Origin: Neobacillus sp. FSL H8-0543
GTDB taxonomy: Bacteria; Bacillota; Bacilli; Bacillales; Cytobacillaceae
Direction: 5' to 3'
Length of the DNA: 64,000 bases
Assembly: GCF_038592905.1 (NCBI RefSeq)
Contig: NZ_CP151943.1
Coordinates: 2,802,501 to 2,866,500, forward strand
Made by a program: the position numbers and the translations under genes. Below the pieces are notes generated by a model that made no database searches, had not been told where the DNA came from, and saw only the letters and a program-made list of their open reading frames with translations. This document shows positions 1-10,759 of this stretch, one piece after another (position 1 is the first letter of the stretch; each line of letters opens with the position of its first letter).

Positions 1-408
<408 letters not shown>

Positions 409-491
409 TATTTAAAAGACGAACTTGTTTTACTTTCTTCTTCAAGCATTATCTAGTTTTGAGGGAATGAAAATTTTCTCTAATTAAATAG

Positions 492-608
<117 letters not shown>

Positions 609-615
609 AAAATGA

Positions 616-646
616 AGAACAACCTGATAGGGTTGTTCTTTTTTTG
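616..646 (+). terminator. rrn operon terminator
   Basis: The arms GAACAACC and GGTTGTTC surround a short loop, followed by a T-run. It lies directly after 5S rRNA. Confidence 0.9.
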
Positions 647-745
647 TGTTGTTTTGTCGAAGAATGGATTATTAGGCTTCATTTTGAAAATAGTATCTGA
701 TATGATTTGCCATGATGACCTAAGACGAATAGAAAGGGAAGAAGT

Positions 746-808
746 GGTCACCTTGAAGCGTTCATGGTGACCAGAAACGCAAAAAGAAGGGAAAAACGGT
801 CACCATGT
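746..808. repeat. Hairpin repeat, about 1.3 units of a 52-bp-period family
   Basis: A 27-nt palindrome at 746-772 has arms GGTCACC and GGTGACC around the core GAAGCGTTC. A second partial copy (GGTCACCATG) begins at 798, exactly 52 bases after the first. The core and the A-rich spacer (AAAAAGAAGGGAAAAA) resemble the long array at 43445-44241. It lies upstream of yebE. Function is unknown. Confidence 0.7.
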
Positions 809-875
809 ATTAAAATGGTTACACTAACAGAATAACTATTTAAAGTAGCGAGAGAATTAGTAGAGGAGGATTACA

Positions 876-1418
876 TTGTTAGAGAATAGTTTTATTATGG
901 TCGCGATTATTTTAATTATAAATATTGTTTATGTATCATTTTTTACAATAAGAATGATTTTAACATTAAAGGGCCAGCGTTATTTAGCAGCATCCCTTAG
1001 CATGATTGAAGTGGTTATTTATATACTAGGACTTGGACTGGTTTTAAATAACCTTGATGAGATTCAAAATGTGATTGCTTATGCAGTCGGTTATGGGATT
1101 GGTGTTATTGTCGGAATGAAGATTGAAGAAAAGCTTGCATTAGGTTATATTACCGTCAATGTGATTACCAAGGAATATGACAAAGAATTGCCTAAAGTGT
1201 TAAGAGAAAAAGGCTATGGGGTAACGAACTGGGAAACAAGTGGCCTTGAAGGTAATCGGATGGCGCTGCAGATTTTAACGCCACGGAAATTCGAATTAAA
1301 ATTGTATGATTTGATTAAGACGTTGGATCCAAAAGCATTTATTATTGTCTATGAGCCAAAATCGATACATGGCGGTTTCTGGGTAAAGTCTGTGAAAAGA
1401 GGGAAATTATTTAAATGA
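876..1418 (+). CDS. yebE: UPF0316 (DUF2179) membrane protein, YebE-like
   Basis: A 180-aa protein with N-terminal hydrophobic segments (about residues 6-26, 38-56 and 64-82) and a soluble C-terminal DUF2179-type domain with the stretch [13 protein letters not shown]. It matches the UPF0316 family, whose role is unknown; a membrane-anchored ligand-sensing role is often supposed. Translation starts at TTG 876 behind a GAGGAGG-type ribosome binding site. It overlaps the next gene by 4 nt, as yebE and yebG do upstream of the purine operon in B. subtilis. Confidence 0.9.
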   Translation: MLENSFIMVAIILIINIVYVSFFTIRMILTLKGQRYLAASLSMIEVVIYILGLGLVLNNLDEIQNVIAYAVGYGIGVIVGMKIEEKLALGYITVNVITKEYDKELPKVLREKGYGVTNWETSGLEGNRMALQILTPRKFELKLYDLIKTLDPKAFIIVYEPKSIHGGFWVKSVKRGKLFK

Positions 1419-1618
1419 GTAAAAGCAAAAAGAAAATGCAATTTGAAGTTCAAGAAAATGAAACGATTGATGCTTGTTTAGAGCGTATGAAAAAACAGGG
1501 ATATGTTCCTGTATGTCGGACAGAAAAGCCTGTTTTTCAGGAGATAAAAAAAGATGGTGAAACTTCCTATGAACCTGTGGGGAGAGAAATTATTTTCGAA
1601 GGAGTGAAAAGTGAGTAA
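1415..1618 (+). CDS. yebG: NETI motif-containing protein, YebG-like
   Basis: A 67-aa basic and acidic soluble protein. Residues 15-18 are the NETI motif that names the family ([13 protein letters not shown]). Function is not established. It overlaps yebE by 4 nt and is surely co-transcribed with it. Its stop codon lies inside the first PurR box of the purine operon, so the operator begins at the very end of this gene. Confidence 0.9.
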   Translation: MSKSKKKMQFEVQENETIDACLERMKKQGYVPVCRTEKPVFQEIKKDGETSYEPVGREIIFEGVKSE

Positions 1619-1661
1619 AGACGAACATTAGTTTTAGGAAAAAATTACATCGTTCGTTTTT
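1617..1661 (+). promoter_or_regulatory. PurR operator: two inverted PurBoxes
   Basis: Box 1 is AAAGACGAACATTA at 1617-1630 and box 2, inverted, is CGTTCGTTTT at 1651-1660. The CGAA cores lie about 31 bp apart centre to centre in opposite orientation, as in the known B. subtilis PurR control site. They lie just upstream of the -35. PurR represses from such sites, and PRPP relieves repression. Confidence 0.85.
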
Positions 1662-1662
1662 A

Positions 1663-1692
1663 TTGACCTTTTGTAGTGTATATTGGTAATAT
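1663..1692 (+). promoter_or_regulatory. Sigma-A promoter of the purine operon
   Basis: TTGACC (1663-1668) and TAATAT (1687-1692) with an 18-nt spacer lie between the PurBoxes and the riboswitch. Confidence 0.8.
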
Positions 1693-1721
1693 AGAGGTAT
1701 CAAATAAATAATATAACGTAA

Positions 1722-1796
1722 CACCCTCATATAATAATGGGAATATGGCCCATAAGTTTCTACCCAATTACCGTAAATGATTGGCCTATGAGGGAA
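1722..1796 (+). promoter_or_regulatory. Purine (guanine-type) riboswitch aptamer
   Basis: P1 pairs CCCTCAT with ATGAGGG, P2 pairs ATGGG with CCCAT, and P3 pairs CCAAT with ATTGG. The conserved loops ATATAAT, AAGTTTCTACC and CCGTAAAT are present. The base that contacts the ligand, just before TATG at P1, is C, which specifies guanine/hypoxanthine rather than adenine. It acts on the attenuator that follows, switching off purine synthesis when guanine is plentiful. Confidence 0.95.
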
Positions 1797-1849
1797 GTGG
1801 ATATGCCTGAAATGTCAATCATTTCATGGTATTTTTCCGTGCCGATTTC

Positions 1850-1914
1850 AGCCCGGACAGACTGCTTTCCCTCATCCATGGAATAGGGGGAAGTTTCTGT
1901 TGTCGGGCTTTTTA
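1850..1914 (+). terminator. Riboswitch-controlled attenuator
   Basis: AGCCCGGACAG pairs with the segment ending TGTTGTCGGGCT, followed by a T-run (CTTTTTAT). It stands between the aptamer and purE and is the expression platform of the guanine riboswitch. Confidence 0.85.
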
Positions 1915-1939
1915 TATTGGATAAGTTAGGGGCGAAAAC

Positions 1940-2428
1940 ATGGATGCGAATGTGGCAGTGATTATGGGAAGCAAATCAGATTGGGAAACGATGAAACATG
2001 CATGTGAAATCCTTGATCAGCTTGAGGTTTCATATGAGAAAAAGGTGATTTCTGCCCACAGGACACCTGACTTGATGTTTGAATTTGCCGAGACTGCTAG
2101 AATGCGAGGAATTAAGGTAATTATCGCAGGAGCGGGGGGTGCTGCACATTTACCTGGAATGGTAGCAGCGAAAACCACACTTCCTGTCATTGGTGTGCCG
2201 GTACAATCAAAGGCATTGAATGGTTTCGACTCGTTACTATCGATTGTACAAATGCCAGCGGGTGTACCTGTGGCTACTGTTGCTATTGGAAAGGCTGGGG
2301 CAACAAATGCTGGACTGCTTGCAGCGCAAATCTTAGCGACAACCGACCTGGATTTGGCAGAGAGAATGGAACAAGTTCGGCTTAATTCCAAAATAAAGGT
2401 AATGGAAAGCAGTGATGAGCTTGTCTAA
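1940..2428 (+). CDS. purE: N5-carboxyaminoimidazole ribonucleotide mutase PurE
   Basis: Class I PurE, 162 aa. It converts N5-CAIR to CAIR in cytosolic IMP synthesis. Visible motifs are GSKSDWETM near residues 10-18, SAHRTPDL with the catalytic histidine, and [14 protein letters not shown]. The start at 1940 follows an AGGGGCG ribosome binding site. It is first in the operon and overlaps purK, which supplies its substrate. Confidence 0.98.
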   Translation: MDANVAVIMGSKSDWETMKHACEILDQLEVSYEKKVISAHRTPDLMFEFAETARMRGIKVIIAGAGGAAHLPGMVAAKTTLPVIGVPVQSKALNGFDSLLSIVQMPAGVPVATVAIGKAGATNAGLLAAQILATTDLDLAERMEQVRLNSKIKVMESSDELV

Positions 2429-3569
2429 ACAGGTAATTTTACCAGGGCAAACAATTGGGATTATTGGCGGCGGACAGTTAGGGCGAATGATGGCACTCTC
2501 AGCAAAGTCGATGGGCTATCGGATTGCTGTTCTTGACCCTGTTAACGATTCACCCTGCGGTCAAGTGGCGGATGTGAAAATTATCGGGGCATACGATGAC
2601 TTCGAGGCTATTAGTAAACTAGCTGAGATAAGCGATTGTATCACCTACGAATTTGAAAATATTGACGCCTCATCCCTTGAATGGCTTTGTAGCCATGCGA
2701 ATGTGCCACAGGGAAGGGAATTGCTTGAAATCACCCAGAATCGAATCAAGGAAAAGATTGCTATAGAAGTTGCTGGCGGACAGGTAGCGCCGTATGCGGT
2801 GATTCATTCGCTTAAAGACATAAAGGAAGCCATTCAGCAGTTAGGGGTTCCTGCTGTGTTAAAAACAGCTCGGGGTGGCTATGATGGAAAAGGCCAGGCG
2901 GTGATACACAGTGAAAACGAGATTGAAAATGCTTTAAATCTCCTTGAACATGGGGAATGCATCATGGAGAAATGGATTCCTTTTAAGAAAGAAATTTCTG
3001 TAATCATAACCAGAAGTTCCGATGGGCAAACGGCAGTTTTTCCAGTCGCAGAGAATATCCATCATGATAATATTCTGCATCAAACGATTGTCCCCGCAAG
3101 AATAAGTAAAAAAGCGGAGGATTTAGCCATTCAATCGGCTGCCATGCTTGCTAATGCGTTTGGGCTGGTTGGGACGCTGGCTGTAGAAATGTTTTTAACA
3201 GAAGAAGATACGATTTACATAAATGAGCTTGCGCCAAGACCGCATAATTCCGGGCATTATTCGATTGAAGCCTGTGAAACTTCGCAATTTGAACAGCATA
3301 TCCGGGCCGTATGTCATTTGCCGCTTGGAAGTACGAGGCTATTAAAACCGGCAGTTATGGTCAATATATTAGGAGAACACCAATCAGCAGTTTTGGAAAG
3401 AATGTCGGAATTTACCGATTGGAAGATTCACTTTTACGGTAAAAATGACCCTAAACGTAAGAGGAAGATGGGGCACATAACCATCCTTTTCGATTCTGTT
3501 GAAACAGCAATCGAAGAGGTTAAGAACAGTTGTATATGGGAAGAAAAAAGTTTGGAGGCAAAAGGATGA
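2415..3569 (+). CDS. purK: N5-carboxyaminoimidazole ribonucleotide synthase PurK
   Basis: ATP-grasp enzyme of 384 aa that makes N5-CAIR from AIR, bicarbonate and ATP. The N-terminal nucleotide-fold motif [13 protein letters not shown] and the family signature [17 protein letters not shown] (about residues 272-288) are clear. An adjacent GTG at 2412 could also serve, but ATG 2415 has better spacing to GGAAAG. It overlaps purE by 14 nt and purB by 4 nt. Confidence 0.97.
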   Translation: MSLSKQVILPGQTIGIIGGGQLGRMMALSAKSMGYRIAVLDPVNDSPCGQVADVKIIGAYDDFEAISKLAEISDCITYEFENIDASSLEWLCSHANVPQGRELLEITQNRIKEKIAIEVAGGQVAPYAVIHSLKDIKEAIQQLGVPAVLKTARGGYDGKGQAVIHSENEIENALNLLEHGECIMEKWIPFKKEISVIITRSSDGQTAVFPVAENIHHDNILHQTIVPARISKKAEDLAIQSAAMLANAFGLVGTLAVEMFLTEEDTIYINELAPRPHNSGHYSIEACETSQFEQHIRAVCHLPLGSTRLLKPAVMVNILGEHQSAVLERMSEFTDWKIHFYGKNDPKRKRKMGHITILFDSVETAIEEVKNSCIWEEKSLEAKG

Positions 3570-4864
3570 TTGATCGTTATACAAGACCAGAAATGGGTGC
3601 AATTTGGAAGGATGAGAACCGCTTTAATGCATGGTTAGAGGTTGAAATCCTCGCATGTGAGGCATGGTCGGCCCTGGGAGAGATTCCAAAGGAGGATGTG
3701 CAAAAACTTCGCAAAAATGCTTCTTTTAATATTGAGAGGATAAAAGAGATTGAGGAGGAAACAAGACACGATGTTGTTGCGTTTACTCGAGCAGTATCAG
3801 AAACATTAGGTGACGAGCGCAAGTGGGTACACTATGGCCTAACCTCAACAGATGTAGTTGATACCGCACTATCCTATGTATTAAAACAGGCAAATATCAT
3901 TTTACAAAAGGATATCGAAAACTTTATTGATATTTTAAAGCACAAGGCGATCGAACATAAATATACCGTGATGATGGGACGGACGCATGGGGTTCATGCG
4001 GAACCAACTACCTTTGGTCTAAAGCTTGCTCTGTGGTATGAAGAAATGAAACGTAATCTTGAACGCTTTAAACAAGCAGCAGAAGGTGTAGAGTTTGGAA
4101 AAATATCTGGGGCAGTTGGAACATATGCCAATATTGATCCGTTTGTAGAGCAGTATGTTTGTGAAAAATTAGGTCTAGGCAGGGCGCCAATCTCAACCCA
4201 AACATTACAGCGTGACCGCCATGCCCACTATATGTCGACGATTGCTCTGATTGCAACATCGATTGAAAAGTTCGCGGTGGAAGTTCGCGGTTTGCAAAAA
4301 AGTGAAACGCGTGAGGTGGAAGAGTTCTTTGCCAAAGGACAAAAGGGTTCCTCGGCCATGCCGCATAAAAGGAATCCGATCGGTTCTGAAAATATGACAG
4401 GGATTGCCCGTGTGATCCGCGGCTATATGCTGACGGCTTATGAGAATATGCCGCTTTGGCATGAGCGTGATATTTCACATTCTTCAGCGGAAAGAATTAT
4501 CCTTCCTGATGCGACAATTGGCTTGAATTATATGTTGAATCGGTTTGGGAATATCATTAAAAATCTAACTGTTTATCCGGAAAATATGAAACGAAATATG
4601 GATCGGACACTTGGATTAATCTATTCTCAGCGTGTGCTCCTAGCGCTAATTGATAAGGGTTTATCCCGTGAAGAGGCCTATGATACTGTGCAACCAAAAG
4701 CAATGGAGGCGTGGGAGAATCAAGTCCACTTCCGCGGCTTGGTGGAAGAGGAAGCTAAAATAGCAAGCCTGCTGACGGCGGAAGAAATTGCCGACTGTTT
4801 TGATTACAGCTATCACCTTCAGCATGTCGATACGATTTTTGAAAGATTAGGGTTGAATGGGTAA
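3566..4864 (+). CDS. purB: Adenylosuccinate lyase PurB
   Basis: A 432-aa member of the fumarase/aspartase superfamily. It cleaves SAICAR in IMP synthesis and adenylosuccinate in AMP synthesis. The signature loop [17 protein letters not shown] begins near residue 261, and [10 protein letters not shown] and TSTDVVDTA hold active-site histidine and serine/threonine residues. The frame extends further upstream, but ATG 3566 overlaps the purK stop (ATGA) behind GGAGG and gives the usual length. In B. subtilis purC follows directly; here a repeat array intervenes. Confidence 0.98.
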   Translation: MIDRYTRPEMGAIWKDENRFNAWLEVEILACEAWSALGEIPKEDVQKLRKNASFNIERIKEIEEETRHDVVAFTRAVSETLGDERKWVHYGLTSTDVVDTALSYVLKQANIILQKDIENFIDILKHKAIEHKYTVMMGRTHGVHAEPTTFGLKLALWYEEMKRNLERFKQAAEGVEFGKISGAVGTYANIDPFVEQYVCEKLGLGRAPISTQTLQRDRHAHYMSTIALIATSIEKFAVEVRGLQKSETREVEEFFAKGQKGSSAMPHKRNPIGSENMTGIARVIRGYMLTAYENMPLWHERDISHSSAERIILPDATIGLNYMLNRFGNIIKNLTVYPENMKRNMDRTLGLIYSQRVLLALIDKGLSREEAYDTVQPKAMEAWENQVHFRGLVEEEAKIASLLTAEEIADCFDYSYHLQHVDTIFERLGLNG

Positions 4865-4925
4865 CTCTAATTGGATTCACTAACAAAGGGGCTATGTGCC
4901 CCAAACATGTTGAAAAGGGAGGTTC

Positions 4926-5460
4926 CGGTCACATAGAGAGGTTCTATGTGACCGAAACCGATAAAAAAACCTAGGATGAGTCATATAGAGAGGTTCTATG
5001 TGACCGAAACCGATGAAAAAACCAGAGATTGGTCACATAGAGAGGTTCTATGTGACCGAAACCGATGAAAAAACCTAGGATGAGTCATATAGAGAGGTTC
5101 TATGTGACCGAAACCGATGAAAAAACCAGAGATTGGTCACATAGAGAGGTTCTATGTGACCGAAACCGATAAAAAAACCTAGGATGAGTCATATAGAGAG
5201 GTTCTATGTGACCCAAACCGATGAAAAAACCAGAGATTGGTCACATAGAGAGGTTCTATGTGACCGAAACCGATAAAAAAACCTAGGATGAGTCACATAG
5301 AGAGGTTCTATGTGACCCAAACCGATGAAAACCCAGAGATCGGTCACATAGAGAGGTTCTAAGTGCCCCAAACCGATGAGAAAACCAGAGATTGGTCATA
5401 TAGAGAGGTTCTAAGTACCCAGAACCAATAAAAAACCCAAGAAAAGGTCACATAGAGTCA
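4926..5460. repeat. Tandem array of ~10 perfect hairpins, 52-bp period, inside the purine operon
   Basis: Ten units have arms GTCACATAGA and TCTATGTGAC around the loop GAGGT, centred about every 52 bp (near 4940, 4992, 5044, 5096, 5148, 5199, 5252, 5304, 5355 and 5407), plus a partial unit. The spacers alternate between CCTAGGATGAGT and CCAGAGATTGG types, giving a 104-bp higher-order repeat. The last units are degenerate. The hairpins lack T-runs, so they are not typical terminators. No gene lies between purB and purC. Confidence 0.92.
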
Positions 5461-5509
5461 CACTTTTACTTTTAAAATTCCCAATATTATGAATTAGGAG
5501 GCGTTCCTT

Positions 5510-6223
5510 TTGAAAGAACTTCTATATGAAGGCAAGGCGAAGCGAATTTATAAAACGGATGACGAGCAGACGGTATTAATTGAATATAAGGATTCAGCGA
5601 CCGCCTACAATGGACAAAAGAAGGCAGATATTGGCGGCAAGGGACGACTGAATAATGAGATTACTAGTCTATTATTTTTAATGTTAAAAGATAACGGGAT
5701 TAAATCCCACTTTATTGAACAGATTTCGGCAACTGAACAGCTTGTTAAAAAAGTGACCATTATCCCGCTCGAAGTTGTCGTCAGAAATGTTGCTGCTGGT
5801 AGTCTCTCAACTAGATTGGGTATCGAAGAAGGAAAGGAATTATCAACCCCAATCGTCGAGTTTTACTTGAAAGATGATGTATTAGGAGATCCGCTTGTAA
5901 CCGTTGATCATATTTTTGAACTCAAATTGGCAACGGCTGAAGAACTGACTATTTTGAAGATGAAGGCCCTAGAAATAAATACAGTTTTATCAAGCTTTTT
6001 TTTAGAGCTTGGCATTCGACTCATTGATTTTAAACTGGAGTTTGGTAAGGATCATGCTGGCACGATCATGCTAGCTGATGAGATTTCACCGGACACCTGC
6101 AGATTATGGGACCTAAAGACAAATGAAAAGCTCGATAAGGATGTATTTCGTCGTGATTTAGGCAGTTTAACAGAAGCCTATGAAACAATTTTAATGAGAA
6201 TTGGGGGAAATCAGCATGTATAA
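5510..6223 (+). CDS. purC: Phosphoribosylaminoimidazole-succinocarboxamide synthase PurC
   Basis: SAICAR synthase, 237 aa, the usual bacterial length. It joins CAIR and aspartate using ATP. Motifs: LLYEGKAKRIYKTDD at the N-terminus, VVVRNVAAGSL near 85, and LIDFKLEFGKD in the C-terminal half. It starts at TTG 5510 behind TAGGAGGCG. Its stop lies within purS (8-nt overlap). Confidence 0.97.
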   Translation: MKELLYEGKAKRIYKTDDEQTVLIEYKDSATAYNGQKKADIGGKGRLNNEITSLLFLMLKDNGIKSHFIEQISATEQLVKKVTIIPLEVVVRNVAAGSLSTRLGIEEGKELSTPIVEFYLKDDVLGDPLVTVDHIFELKLATAEELTILKMKALEINTVLSSFFLELGIRLIDFKLEFGKDHAGTIMLADEISPDTCRLWDLKTNEKLDKDVFRRDLGSLTEAYETILMRIGGNQHV

Positions 6224-6470
6224 GGTGAAGGTGTACGTAACGTTAAGAGAAAGTGTCTTGGATCCACAGGGGAAGGCAGTGACCCATTCTTTGCATGCGT
6301 TAGATTATCCAGAAGTCGCTGATGTTCGAATCGGTAAATATATGGAATTAACCATTGAAAAATCAACCCGTGACATAAACGAGGTAGTTAATGATATATG
6401 TACAAAGCTGTTAGCCAATCCAGTTATTGAAGACTATCGTTACGAAGTAGAGGAGTGTGTTCCCCAGTGA
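6216..6470 (+). CDS. purS: Phosphoribosylformylglycinamidine synthase subunit PurS
   Basis: An 84-aa subunit that, with PurQ and small PurL, forms FGAM synthase and helps pass ammonia from PurQ to PurL. It has the family pattern [18 protein letters not shown] and a C-terminal [19 protein letters not shown] 6216 follows GGGGGAAA; the frame opens upstream but inside purC. It overlaps purQ by 4 nt. Confidence 0.96.
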   Translation: MYKVKVYVTLRESVLDPQGKAVTHSLHALDYPEVADVRIGKYMELTIEKSTRDINEVVNDICTKLLANPVIEDYRYEVEECVPQ

Positions 6471-7150
6471 AGTTTGCGGTAATCGTCTTTCCAGGGTCTA
6501 ACTGTGATATCGATATGTACCATGCGATTAAAGATGAGCTTGGTGAGCAGGTGGAATACGTCTGGCATGATACCGAGAGCTTAGATGAATTTGATGCAAT
6601 TCTACTGCCTGGCGGGTTTTCCTATGGTGATTACCTAAGAACAGGAGCGATTGCCCGCTTTAGTAAGGTAATGAAAGCAGTGGTAAAAGCTGCCGAGGCT
6701 GGAAAGCCAATTCTTGGGGTGTGCAATGGATTTCAAATTCTTCTAGAAGCAGGGTTACTGCCAGGAGCGATGAGGCGAAATGAAAGTCTGACATTCATTT
6801 GTAAACCAGTAAACTTAACGGTAGAGAATCATCAAACCATGTTTTCATCCTCTTTTTCACAAGGGGAAACAATCACCGTTCCAGTTGCTCACGGTGAAGG
6901 AAACTATTACTGTGACGAATTAACTCTGGCCAATTTAAAGGCAAATAATCAAATTGTGTTCTCATACCAAGAAAATCCAAATGGCAGTCTTGAAAATATA
7001 GCTGGAATTGTTAATGAAAAAGGAAACGTAATCGGAATGATGCCCCATCCTGAAAGAGCAGTGGATGAGCTTTTGGGCGGTGCTGACGGATTGAAATTAT
7101 TTCAATCAATTGTAAAGACTTGGAGGGAAGCAAATGTTGTTAACGCTTGA
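6467..7150 (+). CDS. purQ: Phosphoribosylformylglycinamidine synthase subunit PurQ (glutaminase)
   Basis: Class I glutamine amidotransferase of 227 aa. It releases ammonia from glutamine for FGAM synthesis. [14 protein letters not shown] and [13 protein letters not shown] (nucleophile Cys near residue 86) are present, and HPERAVDEL near the C-terminus holds the catalytic His and Glu. GTG 6467 fits the length of PurQ and overlaps purS by 4 nt. It overlaps purL by 17 nt, suggesting translational coupling of complex subunits. Confidence 0.97.
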   Translation: MKFAVIVFPGSNCDIDMYHAIKDELGEQVEYVWHDTESLDEFDAILLPGGFSYGDYLRTGAIARFSKVMKAVVKAAEAGKPILGVCNGFQILLEAGLLPGAMRRNESLTFICKPVNLTVENHQTMFSSSFSQGETITVPVAHGEGNYYCDELTLANLKANNQIVFSYQENPNGSLENIAGIVNEKGNVIGMMPHPERAVDELLGGADGLKLFQSIVKTWREANVVNA

Positions 7151-9353
7151 ACCAAATCCAGAACAGATTAAAGCAGAAAAAGTATATCAGCAAATGGGTT
7201 TATCCGATGATGAATTTGCAATGGTTGAAAAAATATTAGGACGCACGCCAAATTATACAGAAACAGGCTTGTTTGCGGTCATGTGGTCAGAACACTGTAG
7301 CTACAAAAACTCAAAGCCCATTCTTAAAAAGTTTCCAGTCACTGGTGAAAGAGTTCTGCAAGGACCTGGTGAAGGGGCGGGTATTGTTGATATCGGTGAT
7401 GGGCAGGCGGTTGTTTTTAAAATTGAAAGCCATAACCATCCTTCTGCTATTGAACCATACCAAGGAGCGGCTACTGGTGTAGGCGGGATTGTCCGTGATG
7501 TGTTTTCAATGGGAGCTCGTCCGATTGCTCTGTTAAACTCTCTTCGTTTTGGTGAACTCGATTCGGCCAGGGTCCGTTATTTGTTTAAGGAAGTAGTTGC
7601 CGGGATAGCTGGATATGGCAACTGCATTGGCATTCCGACGGTGGGCGGCGAAATTCAATTTGATCCGAGCTATGAAGGGAATCCGTTAGTTAATGCCATG
7701 TGTGTTGGGTTAATTGACCATAAGGATATTCAAAAAGGGCAGGCACATGGAGAAGGCAATACGGTTATGTATGTCGGTGCTAAGACAGGTCGGGACGGGA
7801 TTCATGGTGCCACTTTTGCTTCCGAGGAATTAACGGAACAATCCGAGGAAAATCGTCCCGCAGTTCAGGTCGGCGATCCGTTTATGGAGAAGCTCCTGTT
7901 AGAGGCATGTTTAGAATTGATCCATAATGATGCATTGGTTGGGATTCAGGATATGGGTGCCGCTGGTCTTGTGAGTTCTTCTGCTGAAATGGCAAGTAAA
8001 GCAGGAATGGGAATGGAAATGAATTTAGATGCTGTTCCACAACGGGAAACTGGGATGACAGCCTATGAAATGATGCTTTCCGAATCACAGGAGAGAATGC
8101 TCATTGTTGTAAAAAAGGGAAGAGAACAGGAGATCGTAGATCTTTTTGCAAAATATGGTTTAGAGGCCGTGGGAATTGGCACGGTAACGAAAGATAAACA
8201 GCTACGCTTAATCCATAATGGAGAAATTGTCGCGGATGTACCTGCAGATGCATTAGCTGAGGAAGCACCGGTTTATTATAAACCCTCGAAGGAACCGAAC
8301 TATTTTGCGGAATTCCAAGCGATGGAGAATACAATTCCTCAAGTAGACGACTTGAAAGCGACTCTTTTAAAAATCTTGAGGCAGCCAACTGTTGCCAGCA
8401 AGGAATGGGTTTATCAGCAATACGATTACATGGTACGGACAAATACAGTAGTAGCTCCGGGATCAGATGCATCGGTCGTGCGCATTCGAGGAACGCGTAA
8501 AGCCTTAGCGATGACAGTTGATTGTAATTCTCGCTATGTTTATTTGGATCCTGAAATGGGCGGGAAAATTGCTGTTGCAGAGGCAGCACGCAATATCATC
8601 TGTTCAGGAGCGGAACCATTAGCGATTACCGATAATCTTAATTTTGGAAATCCGGAAAAGCCGGAAGTATTTTGGCAGATTGAAAAAGCGGCAGATGGTA
8701 TGAGTGAGGCGTGCCGAACGCTAAATACACCAGTAATTGGCGGAAATGTATCTTTATACAATGAAACGAGTGGTACAGCCATTTATCCAACACCAGTCGT
8801 TGGAATGGTGGGGTTAGTGACTGACCTAGACCATATTACAACACAGCAGTTTAAAAATAGCGGTGACCTTATTTATTTAGTAGGGGAAGCAAAGGATGAG
8901 TTTGGCGGCAGTGAGCTGCAAAAATTGATGTATGGGGAGATTTTCGGTAAGGCACCGGAAATTGACATGATTATCGAAAAAGAAAGACAGGATCAACTTT
9001 TAGCAGCGATTCGTACGGGATTGGTTCAATCTGCTCACGACCTATCAGAAGGCGGATTAGCAGTAGCAGTAGCAGAATCATTATTCACGAATGATACAAA
9101 GCTAGGTGCAGAAATAAGTATAGAAGGAAATCCTGTTACAGCTTTATTTAGTGAAACGCAATCTCGCTTTCTGGTAACGATTAAAAAGGAACATCAAATG
9201 GAGTTTGAAAGAATAGTAGCTGCAAAGCTGATTGGTGAAGTAAATGATTCATCGACTTTACGAATCATTTCCGAAACAGAAACAATTCTCGAAGGTTCAG
9301 TTAATGAATTCCAGGATGCCTGGAAAGGAGCTATCCCATGCTTACTGAAATAA
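7134..9353 (+). CDS. purL: Phosphoribosylformylglycinamidine synthase subunit PurL (small type)
   Basis: Small-type PurL of 739 aa, about half the length of the single-chain proteobacterial enzyme because PurS and PurQ are separate. It uses ATP to convert FGAR to FGAM. Visible are [13 protein letters not shown] near residue 50, [17 protein letters not shown] with its ATP/metal contacts near 94-110, and the repeated AIR-synthase-type half at 400-700 ([22 protein letters not shown]). It overlaps purF by 16 nt. Confidence 0.98.
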   Translation: MLLTLEPNPEQIKAEKVYQQMGLSDDEFAMVEKILGRTPNYTETGLFAVMWSEHCSYKNSKPILKKFPVTGERVLQGPGEGAGIVDIGDGQAVVFKIESHNHPSAIEPYQGAATGVGGIVRDVFSMGARPIALLNSLRFGELDSARVRYLFKEVVAGIAGYGNCIGIPTVGGEIQFDPSYEGNPLVNAMCVGLIDHKDIQKGQAHGEGNTVMYVGAKTGRDGIHGATFASEELTEQSEENRPAVQVGDPFMEKLLLEACLELIHNDALVGIQDMGAAGLVSSSAEMASKAGMGMEMNLDAVPQRETGMTAYEMMLSESQERMLIVVKKGREQEIVDLFAKYGLEAVGIGTVTKDKQLRLIHNGEIVADVPADALAEEAPVYYKPSKEPNYFAEFQAMENTIPQVDDLKATLLKILRQPTVASKEWVYQQYDYMVRTNTVVAPGSDASVVRIRGTRKALAMTVDCNSRYVYLDPEMGGKIAVAEAARNIICSGAEPLAITDNLNFGNPEKPEVFWQIEKAADGMSEACRTLNTPVIGGNVSLYNETSGTAIYPTPVVGMVGLVTDLDHITTQQFKNSGDLIYLVGEAKDEFGGSELQKLMYGEIFGKAPEIDMIIEKERQDQLLAAIRTGLVQSAHDLSEGGLAVAVAESLFTNDTKLGAEISIEGNPVTALFSETQSRFLVTIKKEHQMEFERIVAAKLIGEVNDSSTLRIISETETILEGSVNEFQDAWKGAIPCLLK

Positions 9354-10753
9354 AGGGTTTAAATGAAGAGTGTGGAGTTTTTGGGGTTTGGGGACATCCG
9401 GACGCAGCCCAATTAACTTATTATGGACTGCATAGTCTTCAGCATCGTGGCCAAGAAGGCACTGGAATCGTCGTTAATGATGGAAAAAAGCTTAATGTGG
9501 TAAAAGGGGAAGGGTTAGTTTCTGAAATTTTTACCGAGGGGGTAATGAAGGAACTGAAAGGCACCTCTGCGATTGGGCATGTTCGCTATGCGACAGCAGG
9601 GGGCGGTGGCTATGAGAATGTACAGCCGTTACTCTTTCATTCGCAAAATGGCAGTCTTGCCCTTGCCCATAATGGTAATCTAGTAAATGCCAATTTGTTA
9701 AAGCACCAACTTGAAGCACAGGGAAGTATCTTTCAAACGAGCTCTGATACAGAAGTTTTAGCTCATTTAATGAAAAGAAGCGGGTATTCCCAGCCTAAGG
9801 ACCAAGTGAAAAACGCCCTTTCGATGTTAAAAGGCGCTTATGCCTATGTGATTATGACGGAAAATGAAATAATGGTTGCGCTTGACCCACATGGTCTAAG
9901 ACCGCTATCGCTTGGCTGCATAGGGAATGCATTTGTTGTTGCCTCAGAAACATGTGCTTTCGATGTCGTTGGAGCTGAATACATTCGTGACATCATGCCA
10001 GGAGAACTTTTGATTATAAATGACAAGGGTCTTACCTCAGAGAGGTTCTCTGTTAGTTCAACCAGAGCCATCTGTACAATGGAATATGTTTATTTTTCAA
10101 GGCCTGACAGTAATATCCAAGGAATCAATGTTCATACTGCACGAAAAAACATGGGGAAAATCCTTGCGGTCGAAGCACCTTTCGAAGCAGATGTCGTCAC
10201 GGGTGTCCCTGATTCAAGTATTTCAGCGGCAATTGGCTATGCGGAAGCTTCAGGTATTCCATATGAAATGGGACTGATTAAGAACAAATATGTCGGTAGA
10301 ACTTTTATACAGCCTTCACAAACACTACGGGAGCAAGGTGTGAAAATGAAGCTGTCTGCCGTTCGTGGTGTCGTCGAAGGAAAACGGGTGGTTATGGTTG
10401 ATGATTCGATTGTTCGCGGGACCACTAGCAAAAGGATCGTGAGGATGTTAAAAGAGGCAGGAGCAACGGAAGTGCATGTCGTAATCAGCTCCCCGCCAAT
10501 TAAAAATCCGTGTTTCTACGGGATTGATACATCTTCAAAGGAAGAATTGATTGCTTCCGATAAATCGGTTGAGGAAATTAGAGAACTGATTGGGGCCGAT
10601 ACATTAACGTTTATTAGCACGGAAGGTATGATGAAGGCATTTGGACAAACGGAAGCTGACGGAACGAATGGGTATTGCCTTGCTTGCTTTAATGGAAAAT
10701 ACCCGACTGAAATCTATCCAGACACATTACAGTACTACTATCAAAAGGGGTGA
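9338..10753 (+). CDS. purF: Amidophosphoribosyltransferase PurF
   Basis: First committed enzyme of the pathway (PRPP to phosphoribosylamine), 471 aa. The N-terminus [11 protein letters not shown] is the propeptide; cleavage exposes the Ntn nucleophile Cys12 in CGVFGVWGH. The PRPP loop is [16 protein letters not shown]. Cysteines in [15 protein letters not shown] and GYCLACFNG are the four expected ligands of the oxygen-sensitive [4Fe-4S] cluster of the Bacillus-type enzyme. Confidence 0.98.
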   Translation: MLTEIKGLNEECGVFGVWGHPDAAQLTYYGLHSLQHRGQEGTGIVVNDGKKLNVVKGEGLVSEIFTEGVMKELKGTSAIGHVRYATAGGGGYENVQPLLFHSQNGSLALAHNGNLVNANLLKHQLEAQGSIFQTSSDTEVLAHLMKRSGYSQPKDQVKNALSMLKGAYAYVIMTENEIMVALDPHGLRPLSLGCIGNAFVVASETCAFDVVGAEYIRDIMPGELLIINDKGLTSERFSVSSTRAICTMEYVYFSRPDSNIQGINVHTARKNMGKILAVEAPFEADVVTGVPDSSISAAIGYAEASGIPYEMGLIKNKYVGRTFIQPSQTLREQGVKMKLSAVRGVVEGKRVVMVDDSIVRGTTSKRIVRMLKEAGATEVHVVISSPPIKNPCFYGIDTSSKEELIASDKSVEEIRELIGADTLTFISTEGMMKAFGQTEADGTNGYCLACFNGKYPTEIYPDTLQYYYQKG

Positions 10754-10759
10754 GAAGCT

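Noticed and set aside
1722-1914. A novel leader RNA upstream of purE
   Set aside because: All conserved purine riboswitch elements are present, so it is the known guanine riboswitch and attenuator.
4926-5460. CRISPR array in the purB-purC gap
   Set aside because: Spacers are not unique; the whole 52-bp unit repeats in two alternating types and no cas genes are nearby.
4926-5460. A chain of intrinsic terminators inside the pur operon
   Set aside because: The hairpins are not followed by T-runs on either strand, and ten terminators would silence most of an essential operon.
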